Of a stretch of 64,000 bases of DNA, positions 34,967 to 42,754 are shown piece by piece. The notes under the pieces are model-generated. The model was not told where the DNA came from. It ran no database searches and saw only the letters and a program-made list of their open reading frames with translations. A program made the translations under genes and the position numbers. The DNA comes from Massilia aurea (GTDB lineage: Bacteria; Pseudomonadota; Gammaproteobacteria; Burkholderiales; Burkholderiaceae_D). The stretch spans positions 1,364,001-1,428,000 of the forward strand of contig NZ_JACHBX010000001.1 of NCBI RefSeq assembly GCF_014200505.1. Direction: 5' to 3'. Numbering within the stretch: the stretch's first letter is position 1; every line of letters starts with the position of its first letter.

Positions 34967-37309
34967 TCAATACGGCACGTAATCGAAGCCGTTGCCGATC
35001 AAGTCCTGCAGCGCCACCACGTTCTCGACCGACTCGCTGAACGCGGCCAGCACTTGCTCTCGCCCAGCCCCTTCGTCCAGGCGCGCCATCCAGTATTCGT
35101 AGCCGCCGTTGTCGGGCGCGCGGTGCAGTACATTCCGGTACAGCAGTTCGACAAATTGCGCGTCACCCGGGGCGCTACCATACAGGCCGTGAAATTCGGC
35201 GCTGCCGATGAAGGCAGTGGCGACCTGCTGCAGCGACAAACCCCGGTCGAGCTGGGTGATCCAGAAGCCGACGCCTTCCAGGTCAGGCGCGCGGTCGAAG
35301 GCGGCGCGGTACAGGCGATAGGCCTGGCCGCCGTTGCCGTCGATATCGAGCGCGACGCCGCGCTGGGTAAACAACAGGCGCTCGACGCCCGACAGGATGT
35401 CGGTGACGCCGGTTTCCAGGTGACGCACGGCTGTCGATCCTCCTTCGCGCACGATCTGGTAAGCATTGGCATAGCCGGGTAGCTGGACGCTGTCGATGCC
35501 GGCGCCGCCCTCGAGGCGCAGGCCCTTGCCGCCGACGAGCAGGTCATCGCCCGTGCCGCCCACCATGACTGCGGCCATCGTGGAGAACGTGATGCGTTCT
35601 GGTCCCGCGTAGGGATTGCCGGCAAGGTCAGTCACGGCGCCCTGCGGCAAGGTCAGCGTGTAACTGCCGGGCTGGAACAAGGCGAACTGCTTGATGAACA
35701 GCTGGTTGCCGGCCACCCACGGCGCGCTCGGCCCACCATCGTTCGAAAAATCATGGCTGACGACATTGCCGGCGGCATCGCGCAGCGCGATGCCGGACAG
35801 ATTGATCTTGACCGTTTCGCTGAAGGTCAGCACGATCCGGTTGTCGGTGACCCGGACCGCGCTGGCGCCGTCCGGATGGCTGCTGGCCAGTAGCCGCGGG
35901 CTGCTGGTGTCGCCGCGCAGCGCGATCGCATCCAGCACATAAGAGCGCTCGCCGAACACGCCACTGCCAACTGCGAGGTCATAGTTGCCGCTGACCGTCG
36001 GCACGAACTGCTTGCCGATCGCGTAGTCGCCGCTGTTATTCATGTCGAACGACAGTGGCGCGCCATCAGGCCCGGTGACGCGCAGGTTGAGCGGCTCCCA
36101 CTTGCCGCTGGCCGAATACAGCGACAGCGCATAGCGCTCGCCAGCCTGGAAGCTCATGCGGTAGACATCGACGTCACGCGCATCTTCCAGCACGCCGCGG
36201 GTGGGCGTTCCGACAGTGGCGGCCTGGGCCGTTGCAAGGGTGTCTCCCACCAGGTCGCGTCCGCCCGCGAGCAGGCTGACGCTATAGGCCTGCGGTGCGG
36301 GCAGCGAGCCGATGGCGCCGTGCGTGACGTCAAAATAATATTCGCCGGCCTCCGGCGCGCGCACGACCACGCGCATGCTGCCCGCGTTGGTGTTGCCGGC
36401 ATAGCTGTCGACGAGCGTCCCGGCGGCGTCATACAGGCTCACGTTATACAGGGAAGGCGCCGCGTTCAAGGTCAGCGTATAGGACACGCCCTTGTCGAGC
36501 ACCAGGCGGAAACGGTCGATGTCGCCGTAGAACTGGACCGTGCCGGTGGCCAGGGCGCCAACGGGAATGGCGCCGTGCGTACCATTGGTCTGCAGGTAGT
36601 CGTCATTGACGCTGCTGGTCGTGACCTTGTAATCGCCGGCGGTCAGTCCGAGCAGGTCCAGGTAGTAGGTGCCGCCGTTTTCGGGCTGGAACCTGTTGCC
36701 ATCGGTCGCTACCAGGTTACCCTGGCTGTCGCGGATGTGGATCTCGCTCGCGTAGGTGTAGGGTGAACTGCCCGGCATCCCGGGCTGCGGCCCCTCGGTG
36801 GTGAACCAGTAGGCCACGCCGCCTGTGGCCTCGAACCGGATCCAGTCCCGGTCGCCGGCCACCTCGAAGCTGCCGCTGATGCTGCCGTCCCGCGCCAGAT
36901 TATCGCGCGTGGACGTATCGTCGGGCCGGTCGTCCGGACCGGTGCGCAGGTCGGCCCACACCTCGTAGCCGCCCACGCTGTACCAGCCAAACACCGAGCC
37001 GGCGGACAGGTAATAGGTGCCGGAACTGGCGGCGGTGAAGGCCAGCACCGGGTGTTCGTAACGCGTTCCGGGCTGGAACTGGCTGACCTGATTGCCCGCG
37101 TCGTCGTACAGTCCCAGCGCATAGGCCATGTAACCGGTGGAGAGCGGGACGACCCCCGTCGACTTGAGCGAGAACAGGTAGTGCTGGCCAGCCTGCAGGG
37201 TGACTGCGAACCAGTCGAAGTCGGTGCCGGATTCAAAATTGCCGGTCTGGCGCCCACCGATGGCGAGCTTGCCGGTGGTCGAGAAATTAGTAGGGAAATC
37301 GTCGGGCAT
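34967..37309 (-). CDS. Large secreted protein with PPC-like repeats, Ig-like and DUF4214 domains
   Basis: A 780-residue protein without a classical signal peptide. About four pre-peptidase-C-like beta domains occupy residues 1-440 (FDWFAVTLQAGQHYLFSL, DWIRFEATGGVAYWFTT, DRFRLVLDKGVSYTLTL, DVYRMSFQAGERYALSL). An Ig-like region resembling SbsA domains spans about 455-570 (DNRIVLTFSETVKINLSGI). A short RTX-type calcium text GGTGDDLLVGG follows near 578. Two DUF4214 texts end the protein (YRAAFDRAPDLEGVGFWITQ and NVLHRAPDNGGYEYWMARL). RTX and DUF4214 parts suggest export by a type I system and a surface role such as adhesion. No enzyme domain is visible. Confidence 0.82.
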   Translation of the reverse strand: MPDDFPTNFSTTGKLAIGGRQTGNFESGTDFDWFAVTLQAGQHYLFSLKSTGVVPLSTGYMAYALGLYDDAGNQVSQFQPGTRYEHPVLAFTAASSGTYYLSAGSVFGWYSVGGYEVWADLRTGPDDRPDDTSTRDNLARDGSISGSFEVAGDRDWIRFEATGGVAYWFTTEGPQPGMPGSSPYTYASEIHIRDSQGNLVATDGNRFQPENGGTYYLDLLGLTAGDYKVTTSSVNDDYLQTNGTHGAIPVGALATGTVQFYGDIDRFRLVLDKGVSYTLTLNAAPSLYNVSLYDAAGTLVDSYAGNTNAGSMRVVVRAPEAGEYYFDVTHGAIGSLPAPQAYSVSLLAGGRDLVGDTLATAQAATVGTPTRGVLEDARDVDVYRMSFQAGERYALSLYSASGKWEPLNLRVTGPDGAPLSFDMNNSGDYAIGKQFVPTVSGNYDLAVGSGVFGERSYVLDAIALRGDTSSPRLLASSHPDGASAVRVTDNRIVLTFSETVKINLSGIALRDAAGNVVSHDFSNDGGPSAPWVAGNQLFIKQFALFQPGSYTLTLPQGAVTDLAGNPYAGPERITFSTMAAVMVGGTGDDLLVGGKGLRLEGGAGIDSVQLPGYANAYQIVREGGSTAVRHLETGVTDILSGVERLLFTQRGVALDIDGNGGQAYRLYRAAFDRAPDLEGVGFWITQLDRGLSLQQVATAFIGSAEFHGLYGSAPGDAQFVELLYRNVLHRAPDNGGYEYWMARLDEGAGREQVLAAFSESVENVVALQDLIGNGFDYVPY

Positions 37310-37722
37310 GGCAGATTTTGATCGCAACTGCCGCGGCCGCCAAGTCCTTCGCGTGTTCAAGCCAGCCCTGGCAGCGGAAATACCACAGTGGCGCCACGCC
37401 GCCGGCGATCACCAGCGCGATGGCAGACGGGAGCCGAAAGAGCCGTTGCGGCCAGCGGGCTGATACCAGGTACTTCCTGCAAGCGTATCGCGGCCGGGGC
37501 TTGCCCCGCTTTGTGAAAACGCCAGTTTGGCGCTAACGTGCCCTCGGGGAGAATCCATTCCATCGCTTTGGGTTGTTTGCTATCAATGGTGACAATGCGC
37601 GACTTTTTTAACTTGATGAACTGATATGCTCAGATCAATGGCCGGGTTCGGCCAAAAGCGGATGGCTGGTCGTTGCCGTGATCGTCGTGCGTTATACCCA
37701 ATTAATCGATAGATCATGTCCC
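37310..37722. other. Interval without a supportable gene
   Basis: This 413-base stretch lies between the surface-protein start and a small membrane-protein start. The half next to 37310 is GC-rich and the half after about 37560 turns AT-richer. On the minus strand, around 37326-37440, a frame without a good start encodes a hydrophobic text (SAIALVIAGGVAPLWYF), which may be a remnant of a membrane protein. I see no clear promoter. Confidence 0.4.
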
Positions 37723-37896
37723 ATGTCCGCAATACGCAACGCTTCTGCCGTCGTACTGTTCTCCGTTTCTGTATACCGATTGGTTTCGGGGGATAGCTCC
37801 ACTCTTACCACCGGCATATTCTTGATCTCTGCCACGATCTTATTTTTTTCTGAGCTGATAAGGCGAAAAAAACTACAGCAAAAAAATCAGGATTAG
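37723..37896 (+). CDS. Small membrane protein, unknown
   Basis: A 57-residue frame (MSAIRNASAVVLFSVSVYRL onward) with two hydrophobic stretches and a strongly basic tail (IRRKKLQQKNQD), which suggests an inner-membrane protein. An in-frame start 15 codons upstream at 37678 also exists. Base composition is AT-richer than the neighbours, a sign of recent arrival. There is no convincing ribosome site, so it may not be a real gene. Confidence 0.35.
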   Translation: MSAIRNASAVVLFSVSVYRLVSGDSSTLTTGIFLISATILFFSELIRRKKLQQKNQD

Positions 37897-38111
37897 ACCA
37901 GGTCATGCGAGTACGCTCCGGCGACCAAATGAGATTTCGCCTAAAGACAGCGACTTTGCTGATCTGAACAGCGCCAATCAGCCAGAACCTGACGGTCAAA
38001 GCTGGAGGGAAATACTTTCAAATTCAGTGATCTGCTGACGTCACAGTTAGTTGACCCGGCCACGCCTGGCTCGGATACGATCGTTCACACAGTTAAAGAT
38101 TTGGTAACCCA

Positions 38112-38729
38112 ATGCTGCTTTACGCTGATTCTCAGTACACAAGCCCGTATGCGATGTCAGTATTTGTCGGGCTTAAAGAAAAAAATATCCCCTTCGAACT
38201 ACGGACCGTCGACTTGGAGAATGGGGCAAACCATCGCTTGGAATACGCCACAGAATCTTTGACCGGGCGGGTGCCCACTTTAGTAGACGTCAATTTCTCA
38301 CTGTCCGAGTCGTCAGCCATCACCGAATATCTGGATGAAGCCTATCCAGGCGTGGCTCTTTACCCGTCCGATCCAGCAGCGAAAGCGCGTGCACGACAAG
38401 TCCAGGCGTGGATCAGAAGTGACCTCCTGCCGCTCCGCCAGGAGCGCTCAACAATCGTCGTGTTCTACCGACCTAGCCACGTTCCCCTATCGCCGGCTGC
38501 AGAAATCGCAAGCCGCAAACTGTTCCGGGTGTCGGAGGCCCTGCTTGAGCACAATGGCGATCATTTGTTCGGCAGCTGGAGTATCGCCGATGTCGACCTG
38601 GCACTCATGTTGAATCGGCTTGTTCTGAACGGCGATGCTGTACCTGAAAAGCTTGCTGACTATGCCCGTAGACAGTGGCAGCGACCATCAGTACAGGAAT
38701 GGGTGAGCCTGAAGCGCCCACCACTTTGA
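38112..38729 (+). CDS. yfcF: Glutathione S-transferase, YfcF-like
   Basis: A 205-residue GST. The thioredoxin-like domain begins LLYADSQYTSPYAMSVFVGL, matching the serine-containing YfcF active site, and contains GRVPTLVDVNFSLSESSAITEYLDEAYP. The C-terminal domain contains LFRVSEALLEHNGDHLFGSWSIADVDLALML and ends QEWVSLKRPPL. YfcF has glutathione-dependent peroxidase activity and protects against oxidants. The gene stands alone in an AT-richer patch, and its codons include more A/T third positions than the surrounding genes, which suggests transfer. Confidence 0.82.
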   Translation: MLLYADSQYTSPYAMSVFVGLKEKNIPFELRTVDLENGANHRLEYATESLTGRVPTLVDVNFSLSESSAITEYLDEAYPGVALYPSDPAAKARARQVQAWIRSDLLPLRQERSTIVVFYRPSHVPLSPAAEIASRKLFRVSEALLEHNGDHLFGSWSIADVDLALMLNRLVLNGDAVPEKLADYARRQWQRPSVQEWVSLKRPPL

Positions 38730-38810
38730 CGAAACAAGTCCAGTCTGAGGGTTGACTCCGGCAATTTTCATTTGGCCGCCAGGCTGCTATGGGGCGGACG
38801 TGGCTATTTT

Positions 38811-39278
38811 ATGTTAAAACGGAACTACGTTAGCCTGCTTGTCCTGCCATTCATCATTTCACCCACCCCATGGCGTGATTCGGATCGTATCGCCAAGGTT
38901 GAGCCCAAGCGATTAACGGCTGCCGAGCATCGTGGCCGAGTATTTCGCGAACAGGTGCTCCAGCAATGGAAAATTCGTCCGGCCGAGTTTTTTCTGGAAA
39001 TGGATGGTCTCTGTCGCGAGAATTTTCTGGGCAAGTCCCTACACGAAGCAAATGCAATGATGCGGGGTGCAGGGCAAGCCTTTGACCTTGCAAAAAGCAG
39101 TCAGGCTGCGGCGTTGATACCCCCCGGCACGACCCCGTATGCTGGAGGGCTTGGTCTGCACACGTCATTGATATCAGGTGCGAGCTTTAACATCATGTTT
39201 TATGCAGCTATCGCTGGCACGCCCGAAAGGTTGGTTGTCAAAGACCTGACCTGTGGGATCCGACAGGTTTCACTCTAG
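38811..39278 (+). CDS. Hypothetical protein with possible signal peptide
   Basis: A 155-residue frame starting MLKRNYVSLLVLPFIISPTPW, which looks like a basic n-region plus hydrophobic core of a signal peptide. The rest contains QVLQQWKIRPAEFFLEMDGL and a glycine-rich end (GTTPYAGGLGLHTSLISGASFN). I do not recognise the family. The ribosome site is weak and an in-frame start at 38772 is possible. It lies in the AT-richer patch with the GST. Confidence 0.45.
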   Translation: MLKRNYVSLLVLPFIISPTPWRDSDRIAKVEPKRLTAAEHRGRVFREQVLQQWKIRPAEFFLEMDGLCRENFLGKSLHEANAMMRGAGQAFDLAKSSQAAALIPPGTTPYAGGLGLHTSLISGASFNIMFYAAIAGTPERLVVKDLTCGIRQVSL

Positions 39279-39399
39279 CGATAGACATGCAATCCACCAG
39301 AACGAGAGCGCGTCCATAGGGTGTCATCCGACACCTGACCGCGCGTCACCGCACCGCGTTCAACTGCAGCAGATGGTGGCGAGGGTCATGGTGGCGAGG

Positions 39400-39500
39400 G
39401 TCAGGTCTGACATTTGGACTCGAACTCTTCCTTAGTACCTTTACCAAGAAATCCATAAATAGAGTTTTTGCTAAGCTCGTGTCTGAATGTTAGACCTGAC
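39400..39500. repeat. Inverted-repeat element of about 100 bases
   Basis: GTCAGGTCTGACATT (39400-39414) and AATGTTAGACCTGAC (39486-39500) are inverted copies with one mismatch. A 14-base direct repeat GGTGGCGAGGGTCA (39376-39389 and 39390-39403) leads into it. The ends resemble the GGGTCAG ends of the 4418-4583 repeats, so this may be a related small mobile element. The 39279-39766 interval otherwise holds only short repeats and an esterase remnant. Confidence 0.55.
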
Positions 39501-39546
39501 TCCGCTGGTGCTTGACCCCGCTGGTGCCGCTTGACTCCGCTCGTGC
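39497..39546 (+). repeat. Three imperfect copies of a 15-base unit
   Basis: The unit TGACTCCGCTGGTGC occurs at 39497, 39513 (one change) and 39532 (one change), spaced 16 and 19 bases. The array joins the inverted-repeat element to the esterase remnant and looks like slippage or insertion scar. Confidence 0.55.
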
Positions 39547-39683
39547 AGTTCTTTCCATATACAGGCTACGGCCAGCATCCTCGCGTCAGGCACTATCGCG
39601 TCAACGCATCCCTGCTCACGGCATTCATCGGCCGCAAAACGAGATGGAAGCAGGCCGCACACAGCGATGCAAGCGTGCCGTAG
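39543..39683 (+). pseudogene. C-terminal remnant of a second CE2-type esterase
   Basis: Codons from 39543 read VQFFPYTGYGQHPRVRHYRV then NASLLTAFIGRKTRW, ending in TAG at 39681-39683. This matches the end of the intact esterase at 33787-34878 (FFPFTGYGQHPRVKQHQANA then DLLTAFVRTKMGW) at 21 of 33 residues in my hand alignment, including the catalytic-histidine region. Nothing homologous lies upstream, where the frame runs into repeats. It is therefore the decayed tail of a duplicated or replaced esterase gene. Confidence 0.75.
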
Positions 39684-39766
39684 CCGCCAGCACAACATGC
39701 TAATATGACCACGTTTGATGGGGTGCGAGCAGACGCGCGCGCGCCATCCTGTACCTCTTTACATGG

Positions 39767-42754
39767 TTGTGGAATGGCAAACGTCAAGTCTCCCGAATTT
39801 CAGATTGCAGTGGCACCAAGTGTTGCAGGGCAGCCCGATGGGCGCGCCGGTTCGCTGGTCCCGCTGTAACCGGGGTGGACACCGCATTCTCTCAAGAGCG
39901 CCTGCTCCAGGTCCTCGACGTCGTATCCGCCCTGGCTAGCCTTGACAATGTCGACGATGTCGTGCAGCTGTCGCTGAGCCGCCTCCCCGGGATTCTGCCG
40001 CTCGACTCGTCCGCGCTGGCCCTGACCCTTCACAGGCTGGTGCAGCCTGACCAGGACGCGCCGTCTGCGCAGCAGATCGAGCAGGCCGTGTATATTGACG
40101 CAACTACGCATGCGCGCGCGTTCACGCTGCACGAACGCGAACTGCTCCATCACGTCTGCGTGGCCCTGAGCGCGGCCCTGGCACGCATCGGCCATGCGCG
40201 CACTCTTAAAGCCTTGCGTGAACGAGCCGCCAGGCTTGAGCAGCGCTGCGCCCCGCGCGCCCTGGCGCCGGACCGTGCGTGGGCCGTGAGCCTGGAGCCG
40301 CTGTGCATCATCGATGCCAATGGCTATGTCGAGCTGGCCAATCCGGCGTGGCAGACGGTGCTCGGCTGGACCGAAGCCCAGGTGTGCAGCCAGCCATTTA
40401 CGGCGTTCGTGCACCGCGATGACCTCGCGGCGACGCAGGCGGCCTGGATCAAGGCCAGTGAGCAGGGGCAGGCGGTCGTGCGTTTCGAAAACCGTTACCG
40501 CACGAGTGGCGGGGTCTGGCGCTGGCTATCGTGGGTGGCCGTGCCTGAGGATGGCAAGGTGTACTGCGCCGCGCGCGATGTCACTGACGAAAAAATGCAG
40601 CGCGAAGCGTTGATTCTCCGCACGCGCGAACGTGACGTGCTGGCCGCGGTGTTCCAGGCCACCGATCTGCTGTTGCAGGTGATTGACGCCGATTACCGCT
40701 TCCTGGCGATCAACCAGGCCAGCATCGATGATTACTGGCGCATGTTCAAGCGCCGTGTCGCGGTAGGCGATCGTCTGACCGACGTGCTGGCCGACCGGCC
40801 AGAGCAACTGCAGGCAGCGCTGGCGCTGTGGGACCGCGCGCTGGGTGGCGAGGCGTTCTCGCTGCAGCAGACGTTCGGCGAGACCACGCCCGAACAGCGC
40901 ACCTGTGAAATGCGGTTCGAGATCTTGCGCGACCACGACGGCAAGCAGATCGGCGCCTTCATGACGTCACTGGACGTGACCGAGTGGCATGTGCAGCAGC
41001 AAGCGCTGGTGGAAACACAGGAGGCGCTGCGGCAGTCCCAGAAGCTCGAAGCGATCGGTCAGCTCACGGGCGGTGTGGCGCACGACTTCAACAACGTCTT
41101 GGCAGTGATCAAGTCGAGCATCGAGCTGCTGCGCCGGGTGCAACTCGGCGACGAGCGCCGCCAGCGCTTCATGGACTCAATTTCCAGCGCGGTCACGCGC
41201 GGCGCCCGCCTGACAGGTCAGCTGCTTGCCTTTGCCCGCCGTCAGGCCTTGCAGCCGGCCGTGTTCGACGTCGGGAACAGCACGCGCGCGATCGGGGAAA
41301 TGATCGGCAGCCTGACCGGCGTCGGGGTCGAGGTGGTGCTCGACTTGCCTGACCAGGCCTGTTTCGTCAACGCGGACCAGAGTCAGTTTGATACCGCGCT
41401 GGTCAATCTCGCCGTCAATGCACGCGACGCGATGCAGTCGCGCGGCACGCTGTCGGTCAAGGTCGAATCGGTCGACGGCTTGCCGCAGCACGGTCTGCAG
41501 CCGGCAATCAGCGGCACGTTCGTGGCCGTGTCGTTGCACGACACCGGCGCTGGTATCGCGCCGGAAAATCTTGACAAGATTTTCGAGCCGTTTTTCACGA
41601 CCAAGGGCGTCGGTCATGGCACCGGCCTTGGGCTGTCTCAGGTGTTCGGCTTTGCGCGCCAGTCAGGCGGCGATGTGCGGGTCGCGAGTACGCCAGGCGC
41701 AGGCACGACCTTCACGCTGTACCTGCCTTGCGCAGCGCAACCGGCTGCGGGCGGCAGCGCGCCGAGCGTCCAGCACACGCTGCCCGGCGGTGGAGGACTG
41801 CGCATCCTGGCGGTCGAGGACAATCCCGAATTGCGCGCGATGGTCGAGAGCTCGCTGCATGAACTTGGCTACGTAACGACCATCGTGACCAGCGCGGAGC
41901 AAGCGCTGGCACTGCTGCGCGAAGATCCCGAACCCTACGCGGCAGTATTTTCCGATGTTGTCCTGCCGGGCATGACCGGCATCGACCTGGGGCGCGCATT
42001 GGCGCGCCTGCAGATCGACATCCCCGTGGTGCTCACCAGTGGTTACAGCCACGTGCTGGCGCAGGAATCGGACCACGGATTCCTGCTGCTGCCCAAGCCC
42101 TACGCCCTGGACGATCTTGCGCGTCTTCTCCACGAGGCCGTGCTCCGGCGCGACCGCGCTGCAAGCGTTGCCAAGGTCGGTACGACGCATGCCATGGCCC
42201 TCGTCGAAACCGTCTTTGGCCAGCCTGCGCGCGCGCCCGACGAAGGGGTCGAGCGCGTACGCCTGGCGGAGCTGTCAGCCCTGCACATCATGGATACCGA
42301 AGAAGAAGCGGCCTACGACGAGCTGACGCACCTGGCCAGCGCATTCTGCCAGACGCCGATCGCGCTGGTCTCGCTGGTCGACGACGAGCGTCAATGGTTC
42401 AAGGCGCGCGTGGGCCTGCAGGCCCGTGAAACACCGCGCGAACACGCGTTCTGCAGCTACGCGATCGAGCAACCCGAGCAGATCATGCAGGTGGTCGACG
42501 CGTCGCTTGATGCGCGCTTCGTCGGCAATCCCCTGGTGACGGGCGATCCCGGCATTCGTTTTTATGCCGGCGCGCCGCTCGTGACGTCAACCGGTCAGGC
42601 ACTGGGCACGCTGTGCGTGATCGATACCGAACCGCGCAAGCTGAACGTCCATCAGCTTGACGCGCTGCGCCTGCTCGCCGCGCGCGTCATCGAGCGTCTC
42701 GAGGCCCGGCGCGTGGAGCTGAACATGGCGGCGCCACGCGACAGCGAGTCTTAA
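39767..42754 (+). CDS. Hybrid sensor histidine kinase with PAS, receiver and C-terminal GAF domains
   Basis: A protein of up to 995 residues; the true start is uncertain (a GTG at 39875 would remove 36 unlikely residues). It has no transmembrane segment, so it is a cytoplasmic sensor. Order seen: a region rich in helices to ~180, a PAS domain (~190-290, DANGYVELANPAWQTVLGWT), a second PAS (~300-410), HisKA with the phospho-acceptor in QLTGGVAHDFNNVLAVI (~430-445), HATPase (NLAVNARDAMQSRG, DTGAGIAPENLDKIFEPFFT, GHGTGLGLS), a receiver (~678-795, ILAVEDNPELR, FSDVVLPGMTG, LTSGYS, LPKPY) and a GAF domain (~825-985). Its stop and the GH39 stop share the palindrome TTAA. Its signal and target are unknown. 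Confidence 0.85.
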   Translation: MWNGKRQVSRISDCSGTKCCRAARWARRFAGPAVTGVDTAFSQERLLQVLDVVSALASLDNVDDVVQLSLSRLPGILPLDSSALALTLHRLVQPDQDAPSAQQIEQAVYIDATTHARAFTLHERELLHHVCVALSAALARIGHARTLKALRERAARLEQRCAPRALAPDRAWAVSLEPLCIIDANGYVELANPAWQTVLGWTEAQVCSQPFTAFVHRDDLAATQAAWIKASEQGQAVVRFENRYRTSGGVWRWLSWVAVPEDGKVYCAARDVTDEKMQREALILRTRERDVLAAVFQATDLLLQVIDADYRFLAINQASIDDYWRMFKRRVAVGDRLTDVLADRPEQLQAALALWDRALGGEAFSLQQTFGETTPEQRTCEMRFEILRDHDGKQIGAFMTSLDVTEWHVQQQALVETQEALRQSQKLEAIGQLTGGVAHDFNNVLAVIKSSIELLRRVQLGDERRQRFMDSISSAVTRGARLTGQLLAFARRQALQPAVFDVGNSTRAIGEMIGSLTGVGVEVVLDLPDQACFVNADQSQFDTALVNLAVNARDAMQSRGTLSVKVESVDGLPQHGLQPAISGTFVAVSLHDTGAGIAPENLDKIFEPFFTTKGVGHGTGLGLSQVFGFARQSGGDVRVASTPGAGTTFTLYLPCAAQPAAGGSAPSVQHTLPGGGGLRILAVEDNPELRAMVESSLHELGYVTTIVTSAEQALALLREDPEPYAAVFSDVVLPGMTGIDLGRALARLQIDIPVVLTSGYSHVLAQESDHGFLLLPKPYALDDLARLLHEAVLRRDRAASVAKVGTTHAMALVETVFGQPARAPDEGVERVRLAELSALHIMDTEEEAAYDELTHLASAFCQTPIALVSLVDDERQWFKARVGLQARETPREHAFCSYAIEQPEQIMQVVDASLDARFVGNPLVTGDPGIRFYAGAPLVTSTGQALGTLCVIDTEPRKLNVHQLDALRLLAARVIERLEARRVELNMAAPRDSES

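Noticed and set aside
39279..39766. A CRISPR array suggested by the repeats here.
   Set aside because: The units are only three, of unequal spacing, without unique spacers of constant length, and no cas gene is near.
37310..39766. A prophage or integrative element.
   Set aside because: No integrase, transposase, tRNA target or phage gene is visible; only small repeats and orphan genes are present.
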